Positions 9,312-20,180 of a DNA stretch of 64,000 nt are shown in pieces. The notes beneath the pieces were generated by a model. The model was not told the origin of the DNA, made no database searches, and was given only the letters and a program-made list of their open reading frames with translations. The position numbers and the translations under genes were made by a program. The stretch is taken from the NCBI RefSeq assembly GCF_900115095.1, contig NZ_FOVH01000002.1:806001-870000 (forward strand), read 5' to 3'. Position 1 is the first letter of the stretch. Every line of letters begins with the position of its first letter. The DNA comes from Actinomadura madurae. Lineage in GTDB: Bacteria > Actinomycetota > Actinomycetes > Streptosporangiales > Streptosporangiaceae.

Positions 9312-12300
9312 ATGCGGCGAACACCCAGAGCGCTGCGTCCCACATCCCCATTCCTCGTTCTCCCGGCGTCCCTCCTCCTCGTCGTCACCACCGCCGGCGC
9401 GGTCCCCGCCGCCTCGCCGGGCGGCGCCGTGAAGGTCGTCCAGACGCGCACCGAGTACGCCGACCGGCCGCTCGGCCTCGACGCCGCCCGCCCGCGGCTG
9501 ACCTGGCGGCTCGGCTCGGCGAAGCGCGGGCAGGCGCAGTCGGCGTACGAGGTGCGGGTGGCGTCCGCGCCGTCCCGCCTCTCCGCACCGGACGTGTGGG
9601 ACAGCGGGAAGGTGGACTCCGCGCAGTCCGTGCTCGTCCCCTACGCCGGGCCGGGACTCAAGCCCCGGACCCGTTACTACTGGACGGTCCGGGTGTGGGA
9701 CGGGACCGGCCGCCCCTCCGCTTGGAGCAAGGCCACCTGGTGGGAGACCGGCCTGCTGGACGGTGCGGCGCTCGCCGGGGAGTGGATCGGGCACGACGCG
9801 CCGCTGCCGCTGCCCACCTCCTTCACCGGGCAGAACGACCCGTCCCAGCTCAAGACGGGCACCACGCAGGGGCAGACGTTCACCTCCGACAAGCCGGTGA
9901 CGAAGGTGTCGATCCCGATGCCGACGTGGCACACCACCGACGCCGACGCGACCATCGCGCTGCGCAAGGACGGGCCCGGCGGCGAGATCCTCGCCCAGCG
10001 CCGCGTCGTCGACCACTCCGACAACGCCGAGGCCGCCCTCACCCTCGACACCCCGGCACCCTCCGGGACCTACTACATCGAGCAGTCCGACCCGTCCGGG
10101 CAGATCGGCTGGTGGAGCCACACCGGCGGCGGCTACGACCACGGGCAGGCGTACACGGACGGCGAGCCCGCCCCCGGCGACCGCCGGTTCTCGCTCCAGA
10201 CCGTCTCCAGCGGGCCGGACGGGCTGACGTCCCAGCTCCGCAAGGACTTCACCGTCGGGAAGAAGATCGAGCGGGCCCGCCTGTACTCGACCGCCCTCGG
10301 CGTCTACACCGCCGAGATCAACGGCAGGCGCGTCGGGCACGACGAGCTGACGCCCGGCTGGACGGACTACAAGACCCGCGTCCAGTACCAGACCTACGAC
10401 GTGACGCAGCTTCTGCGCAGGGGCGGCAACGCGATCGGCGCCACCCTCGCGCCCGGCTGGTACGCCGGACACGTCGCGAGCTTCGGACCCGGCCGGTACG
10501 GGCCGCGCCCGTGGCTGCGCGCCCAGCTCCAGATCGACTACACCGACGGGACGTCGCGGCGGATCGTCACCGACCCGAGCTGGCGCAGCGCCACCGGCCC
10601 CGTCCTCACCTCCGACCTGCTCATGGGGGAGCGGTACGACGCCCGCGAGGAGACCCCCGGCTGGAGCCGCCCCGGCTTCGGCGCGCAGGGGTGGAAGCCC
10701 GTCCTCGTCAACGACGAGGCGACGGCGACGCCCGTGGCGCAGTCCGCCGCGCCCACGCGGATCGAGCAGGAGATCAAGCCGATCGCCGTGACCAGCCCCG
10801 AGAAGGGCGTGCACATCTTCGACCTCGGCCAGAACATGGTCGGAACCGTCCGGCTGCGCGTCGCCGGCCAGGCCGGGACGAAGGTGACCCTGCGGCACGG
10901 CGAGGTCCTCAACAAGGACGGCACCCTCTACACCGCGAACCTGCGCACCGCCGAGGCGACCGACACCTACACCCTCAAGGGCGGCGGCACCGAGACCTAC
11001 GAGCCCCGCTACACCTTCCACGGCTTCCGCTACGTCGAGGTCACCGGCTACCCCGGCACGCCCGGCAAGGACGCCGTGACCGGACGGGTGGAGCACACCG
11101 CCGAGCCGATGACGATGGCCTTCGACACCGACGTGCCGATGCTCGACCAGCTGCACCGCAACATCACGTGGGGGCAGCGCGGCAACTTCCTGTCGGTCCC
11201 GACCGACACCCCGGCGCGGGACGAGCGGCTCGGCTGGTCCGGCGACATCAACGTGTTCTCCCGAACCGCCACCTACACCATGGAGTCGGCGCGGTTCCTC
11301 GCCAAGTGGATGCGCGACATGCGCGACGCGCAGACCGCGGACGGGGCCTTCACCGACATCGCGCCCACCGTCGGCGGCCTCGGCGGCGGCTCCGCCGGCT
11401 GGGGCGACGCCGGCGTCACCGTCCCGTGGAACCTGTACCGGGCGTACGGGGACCGGCAGGTCCTCGAACAGAACTACCCGGCGATGCAGAAGTGGATCTC
11501 TTACCTGGAGAGCCACAGCGACGGGCTGCTGCGGCCCGCGTCCGGCTACGGGGACTGGCTGAACGTCGACGCCGAGACGCCCAAGGACGTCATCGGCACC
11601 GCCTACTTCGCCCACGCCGCCGGCCTGGTCGCCCAGGTCGCCCGCGTCCTCGGCCGCCCCGGCGACGCGGCGAGATACGAGGACCTGGCGAAGCGGGTCA
11701 AGGAGGCGTTCACCACCGCCTACCTGAAGGACGGGCGGCTGAAGGGCGACACCCAGACCGCCTACGTCCTGGCGCTGTCGATGGACCTGCTGCCCGCGGA
11801 CGCCCGCGAGGCCGCCGCCGACCGCCTCGTCGAGCTGATCGAGGCGCGCGGCTGGCACCTGTCCACCGGCTTCCTCGGCACCCCGCGGCTCCTGCCCGTC
11901 CTCACCGCGACCGGGCACGGCGACGTCGCCTACCGGCTGCTCCAGCAGCGGACCTTCCCGTCCTGGGGCTACCAGATCGGCAAGGGCGCCACCACGATGT
12001 GGGAGCGCTGGGACTCCATCAAGCCGGACGGCTCCTTCCAGGACGCCGCGATGAACTCCTTCAACCACTACGCCTACGGCGCGGTCGGCGAATGGATGTA
12101 CGAGAACATCGCCGGGATCGCCGCGGCCGAGCCCGGCTACCGCCGCACCGTGATCCGGCCCCGGCCGGGCGGCGACGTCCACCGCGCCGCCGCCACCTAC
12201 GACTCGGTCTACGGGCCGGTCTCCAGCCGGTGGAGCCTGCGCGGCGACCGGTTCGCCCTCGACGTCTCGGTGCCCGTCAACACCACCGCCGAGGTGTGGG

Positions 12301-12422
12301 TTCCCGCGGCGAAGGCGGACGACGTCGCACAGCAGGGTGCCAGGTTCCTGCGCATGCAGGACGGCGCCGCCGTCTTCGAGGTCGGCTCCGGCTCCTACCG
12401 GTTCGTGGCGAAGACCCGATGA
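9312..12422 (+). CDS. secreted alpha-L-rhamnosidase, GH78
   Basis: This 1036-residue product is a full-length multidomain GH78. ATG 9312 is preferred over the upstream in-frame ATG because GGAGGAAAA lies just ahead and a Sec signal peptide (cleaved near VPAAS) follows directly. Domains in order are an N-terminal Ig-like domain (LTWRLGS, SAYEVRVAS, YYWTVRVWDG), a carbohydrate-binding insert near 180-300, the jelly-roll (ARLYSTALGVYTAEINGRRV), a second beta domain (IFDLGQNMVGTVRLRV), the (alpha/alpha)6 barrel and a C-terminal beta-sandwich. The acid loop PTDTPARDERLGWSGD is near 630 and the base motif TTMWERWD near 893. Its stop TGA overlaps an in-frame ATG of the next gene (ATGA), consistent with translational coupling. 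Confidence 0.95.
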   Translation: MRRTPRALRPTSPFLVLPASLLLVVTTAGAVPAASPGGAVKVVQTRTEYADRPLGLDAARPRLTWRLGSAKRGQAQSAYEVRVASAPSRLSAPDVWDSGKVDSAQSVLVPYAGPGLKPRTRYYWTVRVWDGTGRPSAWSKATWWETGLLDGAALAGEWIGHDAPLPLPTSFTGQNDPSQLKTGTTQGQTFTSDKPVTKVSIPMPTWHTTDADATIALRKDGPGGEILAQRRVVDHSDNAEAALTLDTPAPSGTYYIEQSDPSGQIGWWSHTGGGYDHGQAYTDGEPAPGDRRFSLQTVSSGPDGLTSQLRKDFTVGKKIERARLYSTALGVYTAEINGRRVGHDELTPGWTDYKTRVQYQTYDVTQLLRRGGNAIGATLAPGWYAGHVASFGPGRYGPRPWLRAQLQIDYTDGTSRRIVTDPSWRSATGPVLTSDLLMGERYDAREETPGWSRPGFGAQGWKPVLVNDEATATPVAQSAAPTRIEQEIKPIAVTSPEKGVHIFDLGQNMVGTVRLRVAGQAGTKVTLRHGEVLNKDGTLYTANLRTAEATDTYTLKGGGTETYEPRYTFHGFRYVEVTGYPGTPGKDAVTGRVEHTAEPMTMAFDTDVPMLDQLHRNITWGQRGNFLSVPTDTPARDERLGWSGDINVFSRTATYTMESARFLAKWMRDMRDAQTADGAFTDIAPTVGGLGGGSAGWGDAGVTVPWNLYRAYGDRQVLEQNYPAMQKWISYLESHSDGLLRPASGYGDWLNVDAETPKDVIGTAYFAHAAGLVAQVARVLGRPGDAARYEDLAKRVKEAFTTAYLKDGRLKGDTQTAYVLALSMDLLPADAREAAADRLVELIEARGWHLSTGFLGTPRLLPVLTATGHGDVAYRLLQQRTFPSWGYQIGKGATTMWERWDSIKPDGSFQDAAMNSFNHYAYGAVGEWMYENIAGIAAAEPGYRRTVIRPRPGGDVHRAAATYDSVYGPVSSRWSLRGDRFALDVSVPVNTTAEVWVPAAKADDVAQQGARFLRMQDGAAVFEVGSGSYRFVAKTR

Positions 12423-12448
12423 CCGCACCGAACGAGAAGGCCCGTGCC

Positions 12449-15400
12449 ATGCGCAAGATCCCCCTACGCCGCGCCGTCGCGACCCTCGCGCTGCTTCCCC
12501 TCGTCCTCGCGTTCGGCGCCGTGCCCGCACGCGCGGACGCGTCCGGGCTGCGCGCCTCCGGGCTGCGCACGGACGCGCTCGACGACCCGATCGGCATCGG
12601 CGACGTCACTCCCACGCTGAGCTGGCGCCTGTCGGCGGCCGGGCGCGGCGCCGCCCAGTCCGCCTACCAGGTGGTCGCGGCGACGTCCCGGGACCGGCTC
12701 GGCGACGCCGACCTGTGGGACTCCGGCAAGGTCGCCTCCGGCACCGCGAACGCCGTCTACCGGGGTACGGCGCTCACCTCGCGCCGGCAGGTGTGGTGGC
12801 GGGTCCGGGTCTGGGACGGCTCCGGGCGCGCCTCCGCCTGGAGCGCCCCCGCCCGGTTCGAGACCGGCCTGCTCGCCAAGGGCGACTGGTCCGCCAAATG
12901 GATCAGCGACGAGCGCTGGCTGAACCGGGCGCCGACCCCGGTCACGGTCGCGCTGCCCGCCGGCACCAGGACCCGCTACCTGCGGCTGGACGTCACGAAG
13001 CTGGGGCTGCCGATCAAGGAGGGGAGCTCGCTGCTGTCGCGGCTCCAGCTCGCCGAGATCGAGGCCCTCGACGCGTCCGGGACGAACGTGGCGAAGGGCG
13101 CGGCGGTCACCGCGTCCGAGGTCCGCGAGTACCCCGGCAAGTGGATGCCGGAGTTCGTCACCGACGGGTCGGCCACCACGCAGAAGGCGCCGTTCGGGTA
13201 CACCAGCCCCGCCTACGGGTCGCAGGACCCCGGCCACCACATCTGGCTCCAGCTCGACCTCGGCGCGGCCAAGGACGTGTCGTCCGTGAAGCTGTATCCG
13301 CGCACCGACACGATGACGAGCGACGGGAAGACGCCGAACTTCCCCGTCGACTACACGATCCAGACGTCGGACTCGGCGGACGGCCCGTTCGCCGCCGCCA
13401 AGACCGTCACCGGCCAGGAACCCCCGCCCGCCTACCAGACCGACATGCCCCGGCTGCCGCTGCTCGCGCGGCAGTTCTCCCTGAAGGACGAGGTCCGGTC
13501 GGCCCGGCTCTACATCACCGCGCTCGGTGTCTACGACGCCACCATCAACGGCCGCGCGGTGAGCGACGCCGTCCTCGAACCGCCGAACACCGACTACCGC
13601 GAACGCGCCGAGTACGCCGCCTACGACGTCACCGGACTGCTGCGGCGAGGCGGCAACGCGATCGGCGTCCGGCTCGGGAACGGCACCTACAACGTCACCG
13701 CGACCACCGACCGCTACACCAAGTACGTCGGTGCCCAGGGCGCCCCGAAACTGCTCGCCCAACTGGAGGTCACCCTCGCCGACGGGACGACCGCGCGGAT
13801 CGCGACCGACTCGTCCTGGCGGACCGACCTCGGCCCGACGACGTTCACGCACTGGTACGGCGGTGAGGACGAGGACGCCCGGCTCGCGCAGCGGGGCTGG
13901 GACGAGCCGTCGGCGAACCTGGCGTCGTGGAAGCCGGCCGCCGAGGCCCCCGACCCCGGGATCGCGCTCACCTCGCGCATGTCGCCCGCGATCGTGCCCG
14001 TCGGGCGCCGCGAGACGGTCAAGGTCACGCGGCCGAAGAAGGGCACTTACGTCTTCGACCTCGGCGAGAACGTCGCCGGGTGGCCGCAGCTCCGCGTGCG
14101 CGGTGCGCGCGGCACGAAGCTGACGCTCAAGCCGGGGGAGCGGCTCGGCTCGGACGGCCTCGTCGAGCAGGGCACGATGATCGCCGGCGGGGCGCAGAAC
14201 CCGCCGATCGAGGACAACTACACCCTCGCCGGGGCGGGCACCGAGACCTGGCACCCGCGCTTCGTCTACCACGGGTTCCGCTACGTCCAGGTGACCGGCC
14301 TGCCGTCGGAGCCGTCCAAGAACGCCGTCTCCGCGGTCGTCCTGCGCGCCGGCAACGCCTCCGCCGGGTCGTTCGAGAGCTCCGACCTGCTGCTCAACGG
14401 CATCCACCGGATCATCGACCGGTCGATCCAGGGGAACATGTTCAGCATCCTCACCGACTGCCCGGACCGGGAGAAGCTCGGCTGGCTGGAGGAGACCCAG
14501 CTCGTCCAGGGGACGATCACCCGCAACTACGACGTCGCGGCCTACTACCCGGCGCTGCTGCGGAACATGGCCGAGGCGCAGACGGCGGACGGGCTCGTCC
14601 CCGACATCGCGCCCGAGTACGTCCAGTTCTCCGGCGGGGTCCGCGACGACCCCAACTGGGGCAGCGCGATCATCATGGCCGCCTGGCAGCACTACCGGAC
14701 CTACGGCGACGCCGCGCCGCTGCGCGAGTTCTACCCCAACATGCAGCGGTACCTGGACTACCTGACGTCCAAGGCGGACGGGAACCTGCTCGACTACGGC
14801 CTCGGCGACTGGGCGGCCGTCGACCAGACGACCCCGCGCGGGATCGCCGCGACGTACGGCTACCAGCGCAGCGCCGCCACGCTCGCCCGCATCGCCGAGC
14901 TTCTCGGGAAGGACGAGGACGCCGCCCGCTACGACAGGCTGGCGGGCGACATCGCCGAGGCCTTCAACGCGAAGTACCTGGACGAGGCGAAGCACACCTA
15001 CGGCTCGGGCAGCCAGGCCGGGGACGCGTTCGCGCTCGATCTCGGCATCGTCCCGGACGGCCAGAGGAAGGCCGTCCTCGACCACCTCGTCGCGTCCATC
15101 AAGGCGGGCGGACACCACCTGACCGTCGGTGAGATCGCGCTTCCGGCGGTGTTCCGGACGCTGTCGGCGGCGGGCCGCGGCGACGTCATCCTCGCCGTCG
15201 CGCAGCAGGTCACCAGCCCGAGCTACGGCTACCAGGTCGTGCACGGCGCGACCTCGCTCACCGAGTACTGGGACGGCCCGACCGGCTACGGATCGCAGAA
15301 CCACTTCATGCTCGGCGCGATCGACGAGTGGTTCGGCGCCGGGCTCGCCGGGATCCGGCAGGCCGACGCATCGGCGGCCTTCGCCAGTCTCGTCATCAGG

Positions 15401-16408
15401 CCCGCCGTCGTCGGCGACCTGACCCGCGCCGCGTCCTCCTACGAGACGCCGCGCGGCACGGTGTCCAGCTCGTGGCGCCGTTCCGGGCACGACCTGCGGC
15501 TGGACGTCACCGTCCCGCCGGGCGCCCCGGCGCGCGTCGAGGTGCCGCTGCTCGGGGCGTCCGGTGCGAAGGCCCCCGCCGGGGCGAAGGCGCTCGGCGT
15601 GCAGGACGGGCGGGCCGTGTACGAGGTCGGGTCGGGCTCCTGGACGTTCACGGTCCGCACCCCCGGCGCCGTGCGGCAGGACCGGACCCAGCTCGCGATC
15701 GAGCCGCCGTTCGGCGTGGACATCCCGGTGATCGACGGGAAGCCCACGCGGGCGGAATTCCGCGTCACCAACCTTGAGCGGCACCCCGTCACCGTCCCGG
15801 TGAGGGCCGCCGCCTCCGAGGGCTTCACCGCCACGGCCGGCGGCCGGGTCACGATCCCGGCGGGCGGCTCCGCCGGGGTCCCGGTCACGCTCGCGAACAC
15901 CGGCGCCGGGAAGGACGGGACCGTCACGGTCACCGTCGACGACGAGAGCGTCCAGGCACCGCTGCGCGTCACGTCCAACGCCGTCCGCACCGCCGCGATG
16001 TCGGCGTCGAGCACGCACAGCGGGTCGTCGCCCGCCTGGACCAACGACGGCGGCACGGACTCCGGCGTCTGGCTGAACGGCACCGGCGGCTGGAACGACG
16101 ACACCGCCGGGGCGTTCCCCGACACCCTCACCGCCACCTGGGACGAGCCGCAGCGCATCGGCCGGGTGAAGGTCTTCACGCTGGACTCGCCGAAGTACCC
16201 GGCCGCCAAGACCGGCGTGCGCGACTTCGACGTCCAGGCCCGGGTGGACGGCGCCTGGAGGACGGTCACGACCGTCACCGGCAGCACCGCCGGGACCGTC
16301 GAGCAGACGTTCGCGCCCGTCTCCGCGACCGCGCTGCGGCTGCTCGTCCACGACTCCAACGACCACAACTACAGCCGCGTCATCGAGCTGGAGGGCTACC
16401 CCTCATGA
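12449..16408 (+). CDS. secreted alpha-L-rhamnosidase, GH78, with discoidin and NEW3-type domains
   Basis: The product is about 1319 residues from ATG 12449, which has GAGAAGG at good spacing; the in-frame ATG at 12419 overlapping the previous stop is the alternative. A Sec signal peptide ends near PARADA. The N-terminal Ig-like domain is followed by an F5/8-type (discoidin) insert near 165-325. Next come the jelly-roll and the barrel, with DCPDREKLGWLEE near 667 and TSLTEYWDG near 934. Two C-terminal additions follow: a NEW3-like Ig domain (near 1075-1175) and a second discoidin domain (near 1185-1319). The added domains likely bind polysaccharide. It is closely related to the gene at 22945, which lacks the C-terminal extension. 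Its stop overlaps the next ATG. Confidence 0.95.
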   Translation: MRKIPLRRAVATLALLPLVLAFGAVPARADASGLRASGLRTDALDDPIGIGDVTPTLSWRLSAAGRGAAQSAYQVVAATSRDRLGDADLWDSGKVASGTANAVYRGTALTSRRQVWWRVRVWDGSGRASAWSAPARFETGLLAKGDWSAKWISDERWLNRAPTPVTVALPAGTRTRYLRLDVTKLGLPIKEGSSLLSRLQLAEIEALDASGTNVAKGAAVTASEVREYPGKWMPEFVTDGSATTQKAPFGYTSPAYGSQDPGHHIWLQLDLGAAKDVSSVKLYPRTDTMTSDGKTPNFPVDYTIQTSDSADGPFAAAKTVTGQEPPPAYQTDMPRLPLLARQFSLKDEVRSARLYITALGVYDATINGRAVSDAVLEPPNTDYRERAEYAAYDVTGLLRRGGNAIGVRLGNGTYNVTATTDRYTKYVGAQGAPKLLAQLEVTLADGTTARIATDSSWRTDLGPTTFTHWYGGEDEDARLAQRGWDEPSANLASWKPAAEAPDPGIALTSRMSPAIVPVGRRETVKVTRPKKGTYVFDLGENVAGWPQLRVRGARGTKLTLKPGERLGSDGLVEQGTMIAGGAQNPPIEDNYTLAGAGTETWHPRFVYHGFRYVQVTGLPSEPSKNAVSAVVLRAGNASAGSFESSDLLLNGIHRIIDRSIQGNMFSILTDCPDREKLGWLEETQLVQGTITRNYDVAAYYPALLRNMAEAQTADGLVPDIAPEYVQFSGGVRDDPNWGSAIIMAAWQHYRTYGDAAPLREFYPNMQRYLDYLTSKADGNLLDYGLGDWAAVDQTTPRGIAATYGYQRSAATLARIAELLGKDEDAARYDRLAGDIAEAFNAKYLDEAKHTYGSGSQAGDAFALDLGIVPDGQRKAVLDHLVASIKAGGHHLTVGEIALPAVFRTLSAAGRGDVILAVAQQVTSPSYGYQVVHGATSLTEYWDGPTGYGSQNHFMLGAIDEWFGAGLAGIRQADASAAFASLVIRPAVVGDLTRAASSYETPRGTVSSSWRRSGHDLRLDVTVPPGAPARVEVPLLGASGAKAPAGAKALGVQDGRAVYEVGSGSWTFTVRTPGAVRQDRTQLAIEPPFGVDIPVIDGKPTRAEFRVTNLERHPVTVPVRAAASEGFTATAGGRVTIPAGGSAGVPVTLANTGAGKDGTVTVTVDDESVQAPLRVTSNAVRTAAMSASSTHSGSSPAWTNDGGTDSGVWLNGTGGWNDDTAGAFPDTLTATWDEPQRIGRVKVFTLDSPKYPAAKTGVRDFDVQARVDGAWRTVTTVTGSTAGTVEQTFAPVSATALRLLVHDSNDHNYSRVIELEGYPS

Positions 16409-19400
16409 TCCGTTCCAAGACCCGGCTGCTCGCCGCGCCGGCGGCCGCGATCGTGGCGCTTCCGGGGCTCGCGGCCGTCGACGCGGTCGCGGGCGCCCCG
16501 CCGTCCGGGCCGGCCGTCCCGGTGCTGACCCGCGGGACCTTCGCGAACCCTCCGGCGTCCGTGCGGCCCAAGTACCGCTGGTGGCAGCCGCTCGCCTACA
16601 CCGACGACGGCGAACTCGGCCGCGAGCTCGACCAGATCGAGAAGGCGGGCGGCGGCGGAGCCGAGGTCGCGCCGTTCAATGTGGAGGGGACCGGCAACAA
16701 CACGCCGGAGTTCCTGAAGACCTACGGCTGGGGCACCCCGCTGTGGGCGCGGAAGACCCGGACGATGCTCGCGCAGGCCAAGTCCAAGGGGCTCGGCCTG
16801 GACTTCACCATCGGCCCCCGCTGGCCCGCGATCGTCCCCACCGTCGACGACGTCAACGACCCGAGCGCACAGCAGCAGATCGTCTTCTCCCACGAGTTCC
16901 ACAAGGGCGGCGGCACCAGCAGGTCCGGTGAGCTGCCGACCAACTTCAACGTCGCACCGCCCGCCGGTGCGAAACGGACGCTCATCGCCGCACTCGTCGC
17001 CAAATGCGATGACGCGGACTGCGCGTCCTCCAGCGCGCCGAGAATGCTGGACCGCGCAAGCGTCACCGACGTCACCCCGAAGGTGGACGCGCAGGGCGCG
17101 CTCGCCGTCGACTTCCCCGGCGACGCCACGAGCACCTACGCGCTGATCGCCTTCTACCAGACGCCCAGCGGGCAGTCGCTGTCCGGCTACACCGCGACCG
17201 GCACCAACTACGCCCTCGACCCGTTCAGCAAGGCCGGGGCGAGGGCGACCACGGACTTCTACGACGAGCACATCCTCACCCCCGACGTGCGGAAGCTGCT
17301 CGCCCAGATGGGCGAGAGCGACCTGTTCGAGGACTCGCTCGAACTGGGCTCCACCCAGAAGTGGACGTCCGAGCTGGTCGGCCAGTGGACGAAGCTGCGC
17401 GGCTACGACCCGGTCGAGGTGCTCCCGGCCCTCGCCGGCGCGGGCGACCAGGGCATCACCGACCGGCCGTTCTTCGACTTCGGCGGCGGCGCCGGCGCCC
17501 GGGTCCGCACCGACTACCGGCAGACCCTCAGCGACCTCTACATCCGCAACCGGCTCGACGTGCTCCGCACCTGGGCGCACAAGCACCACATCAGCACCCG
17601 CATCCAGCCCTACGGCATTCCGGTGGACGTCGCCGAGGCCGCCTCGCACGTCGACGTGCCCGAGGGCGAGTCGCTGGCGTTCGGCCAGTCGGTCGGGGCC
17701 TACAGCAACGTACAGGACTACCGCGTCGTCGCCACGGGCGCGCACGTGTCCGGGCGGCCGGTGGTGTCCGACGAGTGCTGCGCCTTCTCCGGCTCGGTGT
17801 GGGGCTCGACGGCCGGCGCCGGATCGGACGCCTCGAACCTGCAGGCGGTCTACCGGGGCTTCGCCGGCGGCGTGAACCAGATCGTCTGGCACGGCTTCCC
17901 GTACCTCAGCAGGGGACCCGCGGGCGCCGGACCGCAGTCGGCCTGGCCCGGCATGACCTACGGCGGCAACACCTCCTACTCGGAGGCGTGGGGCGACAAG
18001 GGCGGCCCGAACTGGGCCGACCACCGCTCCGTCAACGACCACCTGGCCCGGATGCAGCTCGTGCTGCGGCAGGGCAAGCCCCGCTTCGACCTGGCCGTGT
18101 ACTGGCAGGACTTCGGCATGAACGGCACCGGCACCACCGGGAGCGGGTCCAACAAGCTGATCCAGAGCTCCTCGGCACTGGCGTCGGCCGGATACACCTA
18201 CGAGTACCTCAGCCCGGCGCTGCTCCAGCGCAAGGACGCCACCTATGCCCGCGGCACCCTGTTCGGCGACCGCTCCGCCTACCGCGCGGTGCTGCTGAAC
18301 GACCAGAAGACGATGCCGGTGGCCGCCGCGGAGAAACTGCTCCGGCTGGCGCGGCAGGGACTGCCCGTCGTCATCGTCGGGGACGTCCCGAGCACGGTGC
18401 CCGGCAACGGCGACGCCGCGCGCCAGGACGCGCGGCTGAAGTCGGTGGTCTCCGAACTGCTCCGGCAGCGCGGCGTGGTGCGGGCGGCGAGCGAGGCGGA
18501 CGCGCCGGACGCGCTGCGGCGCCTGACCGTCACGCCGGCCGCGACGCCGCACGACGGATCGGGTGCGCTCCTCGACGTGCGCCGCCAGGCGGGCTCCACC
18601 GACTACTACTACCTGTACAACCAGACGAACACGACGACCGCGCAGAAGGTCACCCTGACCGGCCAAGGCGTCCCCTACCGGCTGGACACCTGGACCGGCA
18701 AGATCACCCCGATCACGGACTACACGTCCGGCCACGGCACCGTCACCGTCCCCGTCCGGCTGGCCGGGAACGACGCCACGGTCATCGCGGTCACGCCGCG
18801 CCGCGACGCCACCTTCACCGGCCACCCGCGCGACCCCCGGCCGGGCGGGCAGGGGACGGCCGCCGTCCCGCAGCCGTTGAGGCTCGACGAGTGGTCGCTG
18901 TCGGTCGACGCCTGGGGTCCCGGGCCTTCCGGCAGGCCCGGTGACACCGCGCACAAGGCACTCGGGCCGGTCACGGTGAAGGCCGGCGCGGACGGCGCGC
19001 TGCCCTCCTGGTCGGCGATCACCGCGGCCAACGGCCACCCCGTGGACCTCAGGGACGTCTCGGGCGTGGGCACCTACACCGCGCGCGTCACGCTCGACCC
19101 CGGCTGGAAGGGCGTCGACAAGGCCGAACTCGACCTCGGGACACCGGTGGACACGGTCCGGGTGAACGTCAACGGGCACGACCTCCCGCCGCTGAACCAG
19201 GCCGACCTGCGGCACGTCCACGTTGGCCGCCACCTGCGGCCGGGCGCCAACACGATCACGGTGCGGGTCGCCTCCACGCTGCTCAACGCGGTGCGCGCCG
19301 CACCCGGCACCGGCGCCGCGTCGCGGACGCCGATGGACTACGGGCTGTTCGGGCCCGTCACTCTCACGCCCGCCGGCGGCGACCGTCCGGTGCTGACCGC

Positions 19401-20127
19401 CGAGGCCCTCGAACCGGAGCTGCCGCTGGCGGACGGCGGCTACAACCGCGCGACCGTGCTGGTCACCAACGCCTCCGCGCGTCCGGCGAACGTGACGGTC
19501 ACCGCGTCCGCCGCCGCGGGGATCGGCGCCGAGCCGGAGCGCGGCCGCGTCACGGTGCCGGCCGGCGGGTCGGTGACGGTGCCCGTCGGGCTGCGCGACA
19601 AGGGCGTCGCGTCCGGCACGAGCACCCTGAAGGTGACCGCGCGCAGTGACGCCGGGCCGTCCGCCGCCACGGCGGTGACGCTGCGGCACTCCGGCGACCT
19701 CGCCCTCAATCCGGGCGGCGCGCCGTTCCCGCGGGTGGTCGCCGACGCCGGCCAGGACCGGTACCCGGCAAATCTCGCTGTGGACGGGTCGCCCAGCACG
19801 TTCTGGGTGTCGTGGGGGCGCGCCGCCGGCCAGGGGCCGACGCCCGCCGACCCGGTGCGCTACGGGGTCGACTTCGGCGCGCCCGTCGAGGTCGGGTCGG
19901 TCGTCGTAGGCGGGCGCTCCAACTACGGACCGCGCGACTACGGGATCCAGGTCTCCTCGGACGGGCGGACCTGGCGCACCGTCGCCACCGCCACCGACAC
20001 CCCGAAGGAGGGCGGGACGACGGCGTTCCCCAAGGTCAGCGCCCGCTACGTGCGCCTCGACATCACCAGGAGCTGGGACGGGATCCGCGCGAACGTGCAG
20101 ATGAGCGGGTTCGGCGTACGGCCCTAG
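16405..20127 (+). CDS. secreted alpha-L-rhamnosidase, GH106, with C-terminal binding domains
   Basis: This 1240-residue product has a Sec signal peptide. The GH106 signature start PKYRWWQPLAYTDDGELGRELDQI is followed by a TIM-like catalytic region. LFEDSLE near 307 and DVPEGESLAF near 416 are both shared with the GH106 gene at 29328 and contain the acidic residues expected at the active site. Beyond about 830 there is a galactose-binding-like sandwich (VDTVRVNVNGHDLPPL), then a NEW3-like Ig domain (about 1000-1095) and a discoidin-type domain (about 1100-1240). GH106 enzymes such as BT0986 remove rhamnose from rhamnogalacturonan II in other bacteria; that substrate is only suggested here. The ATGA overlap with the previous gene (16405-16408) implies co-translation. 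Confidence 0.94.
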   Translation: MIRSKTRLLAAPAAAIVALPGLAAVDAVAGAPPSGPAVPVLTRGTFANPPASVRPKYRWWQPLAYTDDGELGRELDQIEKAGGGGAEVAPFNVEGTGNNTPEFLKTYGWGTPLWARKTRTMLAQAKSKGLGLDFTIGPRWPAIVPTVDDVNDPSAQQQIVFSHEFHKGGGTSRSGELPTNFNVAPPAGAKRTLIAALVAKCDDADCASSSAPRMLDRASVTDVTPKVDAQGALAVDFPGDATSTYALIAFYQTPSGQSLSGYTATGTNYALDPFSKAGARATTDFYDEHILTPDVRKLLAQMGESDLFEDSLELGSTQKWTSELVGQWTKLRGYDPVEVLPALAGAGDQGITDRPFFDFGGGAGARVRTDYRQTLSDLYIRNRLDVLRTWAHKHHISTRIQPYGIPVDVAEAASHVDVPEGESLAFGQSVGAYSNVQDYRVVATGAHVSGRPVVSDECCAFSGSVWGSTAGAGSDASNLQAVYRGFAGGVNQIVWHGFPYLSRGPAGAGPQSAWPGMTYGGNTSYSEAWGDKGGPNWADHRSVNDHLARMQLVLRQGKPRFDLAVYWQDFGMNGTGTTGSGSNKLIQSSSALASAGYTYEYLSPALLQRKDATYARGTLFGDRSAYRAVLLNDQKTMPVAAAEKLLRLARQGLPVVIVGDVPSTVPGNGDAARQDARLKSVVSELLRQRGVVRAASEADAPDALRRLTVTPAATPHDGSGALLDVRRQAGSTDYYYLYNQTNTTTAQKVTLTGQGVPYRLDTWTGKITPITDYTSGHGTVTVPVRLAGNDATVIAVTPRRDATFTGHPRDPRPGGQGTAAVPQPLRLDEWSLSVDAWGPGPSGRPGDTAHKALGPVTVKAGADGALPSWSAITAANGHPVDLRDVSGVGTYTARVTLDPGWKGVDKAELDLGTPVDTVRVNVNGHDLPPLNQADLRHVHVGRHLRPGANTITVRVASTLLNAVRAAPGTGAASRTPMDYGLFGPVTLTPAGGDRPVLTAEALEPELPLADGGYNRATVLVTNASARPANVTVTASAAAGIGAEPERGRVTVPAGGSVTVPVGLRDKGVASGTSTLKVTARSDAGPSAATAVTLRHSGDLALNPGGAPFPRVVADAGQDRYPANLAVDGSPSTFWVSWGRAAGQGPTPADPVRYGVDFGAPVEVGSVVVGGRSNYGPRDYGIQVSSDGRTWRTVATATDTPKEGGTTAFPKVSARYVRLDITRSWDGIRANVQMSGFGVRP

Positions 20128-20180
20128 GCCGGTTCCGGCAGGTACCGCAGACCGCATCAACGAACTGGAGGTCGATCTTC